The translations under genes were made by a program, and so were the position numbers. Source: Caprimulgus europaeus (Eukaryota; Chordata; Aves; Caprimulgiformes; Caprimulgidae). From it: a stretch of 64,000 nt of DNA. Shown here piece by piece: positions 1 through 13,243 of the stretch (positions are counted from its first letter, which is position 1; every line of letters starts with the position of its first letter). The notes beneath the pieces were generated by a model. It saw only the letters and a program-made list of their open reading frames with translations. It was not told where the DNA came from and ran no database searches. The DNA is taken from positions 3,589,054 to 3,653,053 of the forward strand of contig OU015529.1 of NCBI GenBank assembly GCA_907165065.1. Direction: 5' to 3'.

Positions 1-713
1 TGTACCAATTCTTAACCACTATCAGTTTTAAGCATGGAAAGCATCTATAAAAAAAGACATTCACATTTTAGGAGAGCTCTCCTTCACTGTGGAAAAAATA
101 ATCTGTGATTATTAAATGGTGATTTAATGAAAAAGGCTGCTGGTAAAAAACTAATTCCTGAAGTTCTTTCAGGTGTCATCTACAAGCATGCAAAACTAGA
201 ACTTCTGAAGAACTTGAAAGTTAGTTGCTTGATTCCAAGCAGACATTATTCAAGCCTGAGAATGTTTATCAGGAAAAAAAAAGTATTTATTATTTTCATC
301 ATTAGTGATTTTTATATTATTCTCCTGATAGCTGAACATCTGCCAGGTCCAGGAGTTACTCTTACTTCTGTCTGCTTAAGAACACCCTTTCTGTAGTTGG
401 TTTCATCCCATGGAGCACCTCTAACAGCAATTTTTTAACAACTTCAGAAGTACAACTTGTTCAAGGCAAGGTATTCACTGACCAGGATCTCACACACCTG
501 AAATATAACTTACCTTCTTAATAAAAAATGCTGGCTAAGTCACAGGGAAGAGCACGCATGCCCACGCTTTCATTGACAGGGATATTTCTGGTATCATAGT
601 CATCTTCTTCCCAAATCCAGAAGGCATGAGATAGGCTACATAAAAAGCACACAGCTGCTTTTCCACTGGCTTACCTTGAGCAACCAATACTGGGCTGAGG
701 AAAAAGGATTTTG

Positions 714-759
<46 letters not shown>

Positions 760-2593
760 TTTTTAAAGGAAGAAGAAAATCAAGTAATGTTTTATTCTTC
801 ATTTTAAAAATTATGTTAGAGGGCACTCTAGAGACTACTGCAACTGTAATTTAATCTACAGAATAATTTTAGTCCATATTGGTTAATCTGAATATTAAAG
901 TAAAATTATGTGATTTCCCTAATGTCTGCTCAGAAAATATGTGGGGTTTAAAGCTTTTTCTTTTTTTTTTTTTTTTAAAATACCTGTGTAAGAAGTCCTT
1001 GACTTGGTCACTTCATTATAATTTAAAATCTGTACTGCTTTCTAGTAGGGAACACAGAGATAACTGGACTATAAGCAAAAGCTCCTTTAGGGCTCGTGAC
1101 CTTCGATCAATACCTGTAGGACATTCTTGGCTCACAGCCACCTACGACGTGCTGTAGAGCAAATCCTCTAAAAAGAAAAGAAAACCCCATATGTTCCTGC
1201 AAATATTCCACTTTTCCAAACATTTCAGCACATAAAAAGTGCTCAGAGATGTTTCTACAATGTTTCCAAAGCCTGTGCATTATCCCTCAAAAGAAAATGG
1301 CCTCAAGTTCTGCATCGCTGCTCCCATACTGATGTGTCTGTCCAATCTGGGCACCGAGAGATCATCTATATTGGAACACAATGATTTTTTTCAATAGAAG
1401 CTAAATCATAAATTAAGCCTAGAATACAAATAGTCTAGTCACTGTCTTTCCAATTACTGCAGAGCTTTTTCTGTTTTGCTTATGTCCCCAACTAAAGAGA
1501 TTTAAATTGTTCCACAAAGGAAAATCCTAATTTGTAATTAATCTTAACTGTGCCTGTGAATTAAGTGCTCTCATATGAAAAACTGCATTTAGAGACCAGA
1601 CAAGACATTTGCACATATAAATACCTCATCTGCACATGTAATTAAAGCAATATCTGAATATTATACATCTTTGAAAAACACCAATGGGGAAAAACATGTT
1701 TTCATTTACTCATCATCTACATATTTTAATACTAAAATAATTCTAAAATGTGGAAGTGGAGATTTCAGAAGAAGAGTTGGTTTTATCACAAATCTAAAGT
1801 ATTAATCAAATACTTATAACAATTTTGAAATCCAGTATACTATACCTGTTATTTAAAAAAAAAAATACTGCTTTGAAAGAGCTGCATTTATTAGAATTTA
1901 TTTTAATATTTAGGTAATTTTGAACACTGGGTATAATCAAAAAGGTATTTATGGAATAGAATTTGGCCAGCTGGACAAATCATAAAAAAATGTTGGTACT
2001 AGTACAGTCTAATTCTGCCACCTAGTGACAAACTTTCCTAGGTAAATTTTCAAAGGATATTACTGTACGTGTCACTAGAAAACATTCATCTGTAGGAAAA
2101 TGACCAACGTATGCAGCCTTTATAACCAATAAATTTTGGTTATAAAATCTGAATTTTACTACCACCACCACTTCAAATTTAGTTCAAATGAAAGAGTAAC
2201 AGAGATTCTCTCAACTTATTTGTGACGGTACCTAAAATGTAAATACATTATCTAAGCATAATGGAAAGTATTGGTTTGTTAAAAGTGACTTCAGAATTGT
2301 CAAGAGCTTACTTGGGAGATAAGAAGGGTAAAAAAAACCTAAAATGTCTCCTTCTGAAAAAAAAAATCCACATGCACCAGAGTGGAAAAATATTGCTTGA
2401 TAATATTAAGAGTAAAAATGTTATTATTCAAGATATTTATTAATTACTTTAAATTTAATAATATAATGCAAAATTCTAATTTTACACTTTACTCTTACAA
2501 AGGATACAGCAAATTTTCAGCATTTAATGACTCTCAGCTTTACAAACCTGAAGACAATGTCATATTAACTTTGCATCTATCTACATATGACTC
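1..2593. other. AT-rich DNA with no recognised gene
   Basis: No exon of a known gene was recognised. The stretch holds a (TA)n run at 716-755 and several short A or T runs. On the minus strand at about 514-694 there are good acceptor- and donor-like sites, but every frame reaches a stop before the donor, so it is not called as an exon. It may belong to the unmapped 5' part of DHX32 or to intergenic DNA. Confidence 0.5.
716..755. repeat. (TA)n microsatellite
   Basis: An uninterrupted TA dinucleotide run of about 40 bp, followed by a T run. Confidence 0.9.
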
Positions 2594-2755
2594 CTAAGTA
2601 GGCAACACTGGATCTCCTTCCTTCAATTGAATATTGTAACCATTGTCCACATGATCCTCTTCTATCTGCTGCTTCTTCTGGGGCCCAAAGCAACTGAACA
2701 CAGTGGTGTGCCACTTCTGTAACTGCAGGATGTGGTTTAGTGATGGTTCTTTTTC
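2594..2755 (-). CDS. Unassigned terminal-exon-like open segment
   Basis: Read on the minus strand, an AG acceptor after a T-rich tract (about 2,756-2,770) is followed by 53 sense codons and a TAG stop at 2,594-2,596. The frame starts exactly at the acceptor (phase 0). The product is hydrophilic and mixed-charge: it begins EKEPSLNHIL, has SCFGPQKKQQ in the middle and ends EGDPVLPT. Its base composition is richer in G and C than the flanks. I do not recognise the family. No upstream exon could be joined to it with confidence. It could be the last exon of an unrecognised minus-strand gene, a pseudogene remnant, or chance. Confidence 0.3.
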   Translation of the reverse strand, partial: EKEPSLNHILQLQKWHTTVFSCFGPQKKQQIEEDHVDNGYNIQLKEGDPVLPT

Positions 2756-4131
2756 CTAAAAATGAATAAATATTTCAAAACATTACTTTTATGTTATAGT
2801 TTGTGTAGGTATTTCCACCTATGAGAAAATAGATTGTGGACATTCAATAATAAATAGAGTTATTGTTTGGTTTAACACTTGTTCCTTGCTTGGAGAACCA
2901 CAAGTACACATAACAATTATTCACATATTTTGCATGTATATCAAAGTAAGAGAATGAACTTTTAAATTCACTATTTGATGGAGAAATAACATCTGAAGAT
3001 ATGGAATTGTATTACTTTAAAAATCTGGCATGGCTGCTGTACTAGCATATGCATTCAGTTTTAATGCAGTCCCTACATCTCACTATACATCTTTCTGCAC
3101 ACACAAAGCTCCTCTTACTGAATTTCTTCTCAACAAATCTGAGATGCCACATGCTTGCAGGAAGGATTTGAGCTCGAGTCATAAAGCAAGCAAATCTATG
3201 AAATAGAAAAAGACCAAAAATTTGGAATAACAATGGAAAAGTTATCTTCTGTTTCTTTTTTTTTCTTTAAAAAAAACAACCAACTAAACAAAAAATATCT
3301 ATATATATAATCTGGACATAATTAGTATTATAATATATAATGTTAAAAAATAAGATAAATCATGATGCACATATAGGTTTACAAAGAGCTTCTTAATTAA
3401 ACAATAACCGTTCATCTTCAAATACTGAGTTTCCTGATTATATAAAAGGAAAATCTATATTTTTGTGATGACAGCAAAAAGCAGAAATGGTTACTCTCAG
3501 GCTGTTATAGCCTGGATGACAAAACACATGGTGCTCTATATTTGCAAAGCTTTACAAACACACATCCAAAAAGTGAGAACCAAAATCCATATGCAGAAAT
3601 TTTAAATTAGGCAACATATATTCAGTTAGGGCAAGCAATTTTAAAACCCAACCAACATTTCTGTTACCAGTGAAATTATTTCCAATAACAAAAATCTTGA
3701 TATAAGATATTTTTGAAAACAAAATGTGACTCCTGACAAGCATTAATATAATGAGAAAAATACATAAATGAGAAAAAAAATCTGTGTGAAGGGTGAAAAG
3801 AGACAAGTAAATTTGGCATTATAGATCTTCAGGGAAAACAAGATCCCATTAAAATGGCAGAAGAGTGGAAGATGCATCCCCAATAATAAGATGAGGAAAA
3901 CCTTTGATTTTGCAAATTATGAGGATGTCTGACAGGCAGGCTGGCACAAAAAGTCAGTGGGTGAAAGAGTCACACCCTGACACTCCCACACCCCCGAGGA
4001 GCTGGGATGCCCAACGATATGGTCACTTGCAGTTGACTCTTTAAAATGTCATTTTTACATAAATTTTCTTTTGTATATGAAAAAAAAAAAGCAAACTCTG
4101 CAGGTGTCAGTATCATAAATATTACCTGAAC

Positions 4132-4272
4132 TCATAGAATCACTGAATGTTGTGAGTTGGAAGGGACCCACCAGGATGATGGAGTCCAACTCCTGTCCCT
4201 GCACAGGACAATCCCAACATTCAGACCATGTCCCTGAGGGCCTTGGCCAAATGCTGCTGGAATCTTGTCTAT
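4132..4272 (-). mobile_element. CR1 LINE, 3' fragment
   Basis: Reverse-oriented CR1 tail. It begins with the complement of the ATTCTATGA end repeat, followed by the GTTGGAAGGGACC block, the CCAACTCCTGTCC block and the text leading to the CR1 ORF end. Confidence 0.85.
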
Positions 4273-7200
4273 TAAAACATTGCTAGGCTTCCTTAAGAAG
4301 TTTCCATTTACAAAGGCTGTGAATGGAGTAACTTTAAAACAAATTAAATTGCTCTTCAGTTATGCTTTAAAACATTGCAAGATATACTCACCAGTTTGAA
4401 AGTGTTATGAGAAAGTCAGCAGTGTCTTCTGTGAGCTACACTACACTGTACCCAACCAGTATGAACACTGGATTTTTTAAGCCAATGAGTGATATAAATC
4501 CTGTTGTATTTAACAAAAAACACTAATTATTTATTCTCCCTCTGATTCACACTATTCTGCATTCATTCCATCTAAGCCTATATAAGCTAAATATCAACTG
4601 AACTACTTCTCTGATGACATAAATACCTTACAAATATATTCCTAACATGTCATTAGTTAATTATGTGGCTGTAAAACTTTAATCTGTTTGATACAACATG
4701 GTAACCACCAAAAGAGGTGAGCTGAGGCAGAAAGTAACTAGGTGCAGCAATATCCATACAGCATAACTAACTGTTTTAATGTCCTCCACCCAGGTGGTAT
4801 AAATGCTTTGAGCAAGTTTTTACATCCTCTCTGTGGAAGACGTCCCTTTTTCAGGGCATGTTCCCTTTCAACATACAGTCTGAATTATTAGGGTCTAAAT
4901 TTGCTCTTGTTAGAAAGACTTGAGCTATCATGGTAGGCTCTTTCAATAAAACCATTTTCTTTCCTTGAAGAAAAGTTGTCTCTCATTGCAAAGCCATGAA
5001 GCAGCATTTAATTTGAAGGAAAGTCCTCCAAGCTTCCCATTCCATTACACTTTTACACATTCTCAACTACTACTTGTGTAGTTTGCAGAAGGATGCAATG
5101 GACAATGGTGTATTAGCAAACACGAGCCTCCAAGACTTACTACGACCTTCAGAAATCCTAAAACCCAGAAAAATAGCAACCTCATACATCTGAAAACTAT
5201 AATGAAGTCTGACCCCACCTAAATGGTTACACTACCTTGAGAAAATAAGCTAAAATTCCATAATTCTTTTAATTACACACATCTCACAGATATATTAGAA
5301 ACATTTTCTGGAAGAAAATTTGGCTAGATTTATAGCAGTGGCAAAATTCCCACTCAATTCAAAGGCCAAACAGTTAGTTCTGCATCTGTAATGAAGCAGA
5401 CATTCATACTAAATATTATCTGCATATACAACAACAAGAAGGACTTGATTTGGCAGAGTATAGCCATGCCAGCTCACATTAAATTACCTAATATTTTGGC
5501 TTGAATAATGACTGTAGGGTAAAAGCCAATGAAGACTGACTCCATTTCTATCTGCAACAAAACTCCTGACCTGATTAGGGCTGGAATATTGTAACACCTC
5601 AGGCAAAATCAATGCAAAATGGTGGCCAAAGCAATGACATGGGATTTTCTGGGTTTCAAGTCAACTATCACATCATTACAACAGCTCTGTAATGAAACCC
5701 AACAACGCCAGTGACCAAACGCAGCTGAGGGGCACCGGGCCAGGGCAGTGTCACATGAAAATGATCTCCTAATGGCTAAACAAAACAAACTTTTATTTCA
5801 GAGCACATTGATGCCTGCCAGTTCCCAGTGACAGTAACAGTGTGATCAGAGGAAAACAGCCATGGCAAATTCAGCTCAGTCCAGACAGTACAGGAAAAAA
5901 AAATCATCAGCCCTAGCATGTAAAGTCAACCATAAAGGCAAAGTTCTCATCCTTTTATCTCATTTTTTATTTGCACTACTGCAGCATTGTGTTTTGCAGG
6001 AGCACAGTGTTCCTTTATCAGAAGACATCCATAATGTGCAACATTTTCACATCTCATGCTTCATTAAATAAGTTATTAAGTTCCTTAAAAGTTAGTAAGG
6101 ATAAACCAGTACTAACAAATGAAAATTTTTGGAACCTGAAACAAATCAATAAAATTTGTACTTACAACAAAGTAGCCACAAAATACTTTTTTTTTAATAT
6201 TAAGAAATAAACTAGATTAACTTTATGTATGACTTTCCATTCTGCATCATCTAAAGCATTAGAAATCCATACCCACAGAGAAAGGAAGAAATATCAGTGT
6301 GGAGAAAGATACCTGTGACATAAAAACACTCAGGGGGGGTGTGTAACATATCTTATTGGGCAAATCTAAAACCCAGCCACATCCATCCAATCCTAGAGGC
6401 AGTTGGAATATCTTAGAACACAGAAAATTATTTCTAGAGTCAAGAGACTTCTCATCCTATCATCCATCAGAGCAGCAACGACCACTTGAACAGTTCCACG
6501 CCTGCTGCCAAAAGTTGTAGAGAAAACCGAAGCCGTGAATTCACAACACAACTGCTCAGGCACTCTCTGCTGACACAGCAGGTCTGCTCATCTCTGCAGT
6601 AACCTCTTCTACTGTTGGAAACATCTTCTGGTTTTGGGTTAGGTCAATTGAAGAACCCATAAAGCTGCTGCTCAAACTCTTTGGGTTAAATCACGGCTCC
6701 TTTTCATCAACTGCAAAAGCCTGCTGACTGCCGGGTGACTCAAGGTTTGCCTTCCACTTGATCCCTTGTCAGCTGCCCATAAATCTACCCCCACCACTAT
6801 TTACCACTATCTGTAAATGCTTCACCTTGTTCTTTCTCCATTCCATTGCACACTTTTCTCTTTCATTGCTCCACATCCCTTCTGTATGCTCCACTTTACC
6901 TCCCCAAAACCCAGAAATTCATATTCCAGGCTATGAAAATATTTCAGCCTTCTCATTCAAATACAAAAAATACAACCACATCACTAATATTTTCACAAAC
7001 ATGTTCCAAGAGACTTTTCAGAGAATGCTTTTCATCAGTTTATAAAGCAAAAGCCCTCTCTGACAAACAGCCTGATGTTTCTCTATTCCCCGTGCTGCTA
7101 CAGCACTAGTTTTTGTTGCCGCCTCATCAGACGTTTTGGCCCTTACCCAAACTTCTTGTCTGTAGTTCCTGTCAGCTGGAACAAAGTGTACTAATACTGT

Positions 7201-7820
7201 CTAGCTGACTCTTCATCTCATTTCAAATCCAAGTTCAAAATATCCTTTATTCTTTTCCCTGTGAATTATCTCTATTTCTCCCTTCTCCTGCTGTTCCAGC
7301 TCTGGAAAGCGTTAAGTCTACAGTATGCATGAATATTATACTAATGACTTGAAAAGAGAATGTTGGTCGTGTTTTCTTCTAAAAAAACATCAAGAGAATA
7401 GAAAACAGATGAAGATATCCCATCACATTTAAAAAAAAAATACTAATAAATTAGAATAAAATTCCATTTAGGCTCTCTATCATCTCTTTTCTTAAGATGT
7501 CTTGGTGTTTAAATAACACTTAAAGCCATTCTCTAAAACAGCTCAGGGAAAAAAGTAATTGCAACAGATACATATAGCTACTAGTCTGCTTTTCATATCA
7601 TCACTCAAATGAAAAGTAATCAAATAGATCTGATGCCTGGCTGACAGTTTTGTAGATAATGTCTTAACACAGCTATACCAGAGATAATGAGAGAGCCGAT
7701 GGTTTTATTAAGCAAATGGTGGTGATAAATATGATAATATATAAGAAAAACTCATTTTGAGCTTTCTTTTTTTTTAATTATGGAAGTTAGAGGCATTGAG
7801 CCTATGTCCTGTATCAAGCT

Positions 7821-8200
7821 AGGACTGTTCAGCCTTGGAGAAGAGCAGCCTGAGAGGGGATCTGATCAGTGTCTATAAATATCTGAAATGTGGGGGCCAG
7901 ATGGATGGGGCCGGGCTCTTCTTGGTGGTGCCCAGTGACAGGACAAGGGGCAATGGGCACAAACTGGAACACCAGAAGTTCCAGACAAACTGAAGGAAAA
8001 CTTCTTTCCTGTGAGGGTGCCAGAGCCCTGGGACAGGCTGCCCAGAGAGGCTGTGGAGTCTCCATCTCTGGAGATGTTCAAACCCACCTGGACACTTTCC
8101 TGTGCAACCTGGTGCAGGGAACCTGCTTTGGCAGGGGGGTTGGACTGGATGATCTCCTGAGGTCCCTTCCAACCCCACCAGTCTGTGATCCCGTGATCCC
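7821..8200 (+). mobile_element. CR1 LINE, 3' fragment
   Basis: Forward CR1 covering the end of ORF2 and the 3' UTR. It runs from the GTTCAGCCTTGGAGAAGAG block through GACAGGCTGCCCAGAGAGG to GGTCCCTTCCAACCCC and the terminal repeat. It is truncated at its 5' end, as is usual for CR1. Confidence 0.93.
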
Positions 8201-9904
8201 TCACTCCTCTCCTGAAGATGACCTGGGGACACAGGTTTCTGGCATTAACGTCCCAACCACTTTCTTTACCACCTTCTCCTCTTCCCACCATCCATCACAA
8301 ATGAACGTGCTCATCAGACTCAGCACAATCCCAGCAGCTCCAGGTTTCCTTGGCAGGTGTGTTAATTGCCTAATGCCTGTCACTCCACATGGACACAGTG
8401 ACAGGTCTTTCCAGAAGTACTGTTTAGGCTTAAATGGTACACAATTAATCTTATGTATCCTTATCCACAAAAGGATACTGATATCACTAATGAAAATCAT
8501 TAAAATTGCTCCTGCTATTGATTTGGCATGGGTTAGATATGGAAAAATTAATAAAATTACTGAATCTGTATATTTAATTTACTTTTTCTCCTTTTAAAAA
8601 AATAAAACTTACTGAAACTTCATGTCAGTTTATGACAAACAATATTAAGGTCTGAACTCATTGTAACCTGTTGGTAGAAATAATACTCAAGCAGTTTATA
8701 TTTATTGCCACTACTGAACTGAGGAAAGTCACTATATTATACCCAGAGCCTGCTGGAATGATAAAACAGATTCTGATGATTAAAGACTCCATGTGAAAAG
8801 AGAATAATTTCTTGATTTCAATCTTGTAGGATTATACTCGTCTGCAACGATCCTCTCAAGTCACTAGCTATTAGTTCACACTTCCTTTACTTAATAAATC
8901 TGATTGGGATTTTATAATATTGTATTTTTGTTGTTATTTTCAATACTGTTGGATATGTCAAGCAATTACATTGTGATTTTAAGTGAATTCCAATTTCAGC
9001 CCACAATTAGCAAACAAACAAAAAACAAACCACCAAATGTTTTGCATAATTTTACCTTTTACTTCACTTTCACATAAATGTGAAAATAAAGAATCTCCAA
9101 ACCAAGCAAGTCTATTGCTTACATATGCACAATTTCAGCTCAAAACCTATAACGTTCTCATTCAATACTAGGCAACCAGGGAACTAAAACTAGATTTTTT
9201 ATTATTATTATTATTTGCTGACTTGAAACACTTTGTTCTAAACTAATCTATAACCAGCTGTCAGTACTTTTAAGAGCAGTAATGCCAAACTAATCATCTT
9301 TTACCAGCCAACAAAATTTTAAGTGTAAATGAGACCACAACAGAAGTTTAACTCATCTGTGCTGCTACAGTCTGTCTTATGTGATGGAAATTGTTTATTT
9401 TAGTTTTACAGTTTGCTCAATAAACAGTAATATAGTTACAGTATACCCAAGGTTAAATGTTGCTGTCACTAAGCCAACAGAGAATCTAACCAAGTCTTCA
9501 AATGAGAGGGGGTTTTTTTCCACATTTGTTTGCTATCTATTGGCCAGGCACCAAGCTTTCCTATTCATAGCAGTATAAAAAGCAACAACAACAACAAAAA
9601 AAACCACTGCAGAGACTATTAAAGTGTCATTTTTAGTAACAGGACTCCATCAATCATGGTGATGTTCTCACCTCCACGTTCTCCTAGTGCTTGGCACTGC
9701 GTTCCTCTGCAATCAGCTCCAGTGGGTTTATGCATACAGGTTACTGCTTCAGATTTTATTACACACAAAGAGACACCCCTCTCCACCCTCTATTCTACTT
9801 TTATCACAAAAAAAGCTCTTCAGGGAGGATTTAAAATGCAACACCTACTTGCCACACCTGTCTTGGCAGGCTGGTTGCCCCTTGGGAATGTACCACAGCA
9901 TTGT

Positions 9905-10053
9905 GGATGATGGAGGAATCCCTGGAGGCAACCAAGGCCAGGTTGGATGGGGCCCTGGGAAGCCTGATCTAGTGACTGGCAACCCTGTCCACAGCAGGGG
10001 GGTTGGAACTGGATGATCTTTAAGGTCCTTTCCAACCCAAACCTTTCTATGAT
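9905..10053 (+). mobile_element. CR1 LINE, 3' fragment
   Basis: Forward CR1 tail with CAAGGCCAGGTTGGATGGGG, the GGGGGGTTGGAACTGGATGA block and the TTTCTATGATGA terminus. The flanks are AT-rich. Confidence 0.9.
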
Positions 10054-11192
10054 GAGCTGCAGGTCCAGGGGACAGCATGGGCTTCTCCTCAACCTCACCA
10101 GCCTCAGGCCATGGGAAACCAGAGGTGGCTCAGCAGGGTAATTCAGTCTCAGGGGATAAACTAAGCTATCTGGGTAGGTAAAACAGAAAGATGTCTACTT
10201 TTGGAGGTCATCTATCTTCTGAATTTCATTGGCTCCACATAACTCTCATTTGGTCTCAGTAAGAAAAACAAAGAGTTCAAACAGATGACAGCTCCTGGTC
10301 TAAAGAGCAGGGGAGCAGGTGGGTGTTGTACCAGGCAAACAAAGAGTAATATGTTACCAGCATACATCTCTTTTTATATTAAAAGGGAAAATTAGCAAAG
10401 CCTTCAGGAAAAATGTAATTCAAGGTTAGGAGCAGCCCCTCCACTTTCAGCTGCAAAGATGCAGATCCACATCCCAGTGGACACACACACGAGTGCTGGA
10501 GGGATTTGGCATCAAAAGACTTTGTGCTTGAAAAGAGAATGGGAAGAGGAACTGTTCTTGACAGCATCTGCTGGTTTTTATCTAACAAGAATAAACTATA
10601 ATTTTGCTTTTTAAAACGTGATATATTTAATATTCGTATTTCACAGGCTTCTTTTGCTTCATTATAAATTAAATTTAATCTGAAACTCTCTATTTAAAGA
10701 ATATTCTTGGGGAAGAAAGAAGTGACACCCTTAAATTCCCATTGCTATTGTAAACCACTGCTGCCAAAATGGGTGAAGAAAAATGAAACAGAGAAGAAAG
10801 AACATTGGAATACTGTTGATATTACAAATCCAAATTCTGTATAAATTACACACAGGTAATCCTCCTCCTCTGAAAGATTTAAGAGCAAAGCTGCAAAGAG
10901 CACCCATACACTAGCAAAGCTTTATTAAAGATACAGACTGTGGTAGGTGGTATTTACTGCTTGCCTACAGCACATTATCATAAGCACTTGCACAACAACA
11001 TATAATTTAAATCAATGGCCAAGTTCTCATTGGTATCTTTGAAAGCAGCTTATACCCTAATTTACTAAAAGCACTCATCTGCAACAAGTGTTTCTGTTAT
11101 TTATTAGAATTAATTAAACCCTTCTCTATTATGTTAAAAAGCATATCTTGTAAATCCTTAAGAGCCTGCTATAATGACAGCAATCAGAAGAG

Positions 11193-11750
11193 ATCACCGA
11201 ATCCCAGAATTGCCTGGGTTGGAAAAGCCCTTTAAGATCATTGAGTCCCATCATGAACCCAACACTGACCAGTCCCTGACTAACCCATGTCCCTCAGCAC
11301 TGTGTCTACACGACTCTTCAATCCCTCCAGAGATGGGGACTCCACCACTGCCCTGGGCAACCCCTTCCAATGCCTCAGAACCCTTTCAGCAAAGAAATTC
11401 TTCCTCACATCCCATCTCAACTGCCCTGGGCACAACTGGAGCCCATTTCCTCTTGTCCTGTCCCTTGTTCCTTGGTTGAACAGACCCACCCCCACCTCTC
11501 TGCACCCTCCTCCAAGGGACTTGGACAGAGCCAGAAGGTCTCCCCTCAGCCTCCTTTTCTCCAGGCTCAGCACCCCCAGTTCCCTCAGCCGGGAACTCAG
11601 CACACTTGTGCTCCAGACCCTTCCCCAGCTCCGTTCCCTTCTCTGGACACGCTCCAGCACCTCCAGGTCCTTCTTGGAGTCAGGGGCCCAACACTGAACC
11701 CAGCACTCGAGCTGCGGCCTACGGCAGTGCCCAGTACAGGGGTAAAGATG
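11193..11750 (-). mobile_element. CR1 LINE, long 3' fragment
   Basis: Reverse-oriented CR1 of about 560 bp. It reaches far enough upstream to contain the C-terminal part of the CR1 ORF2 frame (with [18 protein letters not shown]). It closely resembles the copy at 20,700-21,149 in the opposite orientation. Confidence 0.93.
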
Positions 11751-13169
11751 ATCAAGAAGCCTTATATCAGAAGAGGGGGCAACAGTCCAAAGAGTATTGC
11801 TAAATCTTGCTAAATAGCAAAGCCAAAGCCAACAACAACTGCAGTGGCACAGCAGGAGACATACAACAGAATGGTCAAGAGCAGGTGGAGTGACAGGGAC
11901 CAGGACAGAACAGATAGACATCAGGAGGTCAAAACCAAGGACTAAAAGAGGCAAGATCAGAAACCAGCACTCTGGAAGAAAACAGCAGAGCTATAGCAAT
12001 GGGGAATATTTAGTAGCAAAGAACTTCTGTTTGGATGTCTTAATTTGCAAAGGCAACGCTCCATCACGCTCCCAGCCTGGTGTTTGGCTGTGTTCAATAA
12101 ACTCTTCCACTGCCAGAGAAGCTGGCGGCAGAGAGCTGTTGGGCTGATGCTCCAGGAAGAGGCTCTAAGTACTCAATCAGATACCTGGCTGAAGATCAGG
12201 ATAAAATTGTTACATGGCTCATTTTAGCAAAGATAAATAACCTAAAGCAGTTAACAACCTGTTCTGTTAAAACATTCATTATCATGGAAGGAATATTAAA
12301 TTTCATAATATGTGGTTTTCAAGTAGTAAAAATTCTTCTTGATTTGGTAACTTATTTAAAGTTGTTCTCTTCCAGTACAGGTACCAAAAAGGAAAATAAC
12401 AAAAAATAAAATTGCTGTGGTATCACCATTCAAATGTGTTCAATGAACCAGAAAACACTGCTGCCCAGTTCTTATGTTTTGAAGAAAATAAGCCTGGACT
12501 GCAACTGAGGAAAGCAGAGAGCACCTACTGCTGCTAAGCATATGAAAAACAAGAGAAATGCAGGATAATAGCAATTCACCTGTTTGCTTCATGCCATTTT
12601 AAGTTGAATTTCACAAAACAACAGCCTCTGTAGGATTGTGCTCTGCCAGTCCCCTCATGATATTTATACCTTATTGAGTGACTTCAACCACATCAGAGAG
12701 AAGCAGAAATCTCAGTGGTAGTGAGTTTGCAACAAGAAATAGGAAGGAAGAAACAGAAAATGAGATAAACCATTAGACTTCAAGGGATCCACTCAGATCA
12801 CAGGAAAAGCAACTTCCAAGTTCAGCTGAATGTGACATAATTCAGTGTCACCTTCACAGATATGATATGTCACCCTGTCACCTTCACAGGTATCAGGTAC
12901 ATCTCCATGGATGGTTAGTCTGAAGAGTATTTTGCAGTACTGTAAAGCCACAGAGTGGGCAGTTAAATCACTGGTTCTTTTTCCTTCCAGAGATGCTCCT
13001 CCAGAAGATCACGTTGGGTTTTGGCCCTCAAACTGGGCAGTCTGTCAGTCTTTGCTGCCAGCTACTCTTAAGTGCCAATAATCAGCCTGTTTTGTGAGCA
13101 GCATATAATTAAACTTATCTCATTTAGATTGAGACATTCAGATTGCTGAATAAAAGATTTTTTTCTTAC

Positions 13170-13243
13170 TTCTCTTTGTTGGTTTTCCATGCTGCTGTCA
13201 TCAGAGAATGCATTAACAGCATTGTAGCCAATATGGTCCAAAG
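13170..13243 (-). CDS. Unassigned internal-exon-like open segment
   Basis: On the minus strand, a strong acceptor (a T-rich tract ending TTTCATAG) and a good donor (GAGAA followed by GTAAGA) bracket 74 bp. Two frames are open. One reads LDHIGYNAVNAFSDDSSMEN and ends in phase 0. The other begins LWTILATMLLMHSL and is membrane-like. A further open minus-strand stretch lies at about 13,740-13,920. I cannot name a gene. It may be an exon of an unrecognised antisense gene or a chance combination of splice sites. Confidence 0.22.

Noticed and set aside
3138-3740. Minus-strand fragments resembling small-GTPase motifs (KIFVIGNNFTG; ICLLYDSSSNP)
   Set aside because: The two pieces have incompatible splice phases, one hits a stop before its donor, and the DNA is very AT-rich, so the resemblance is probably chance.
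12991-13100. Plus-strand open frame after a strong acceptor (MLLQKITLGFGPQ start)
   Set aside because: No donor follows and no homology was recognised; it was too short to call, although it could be part of a DHX32 5' UTR exon.
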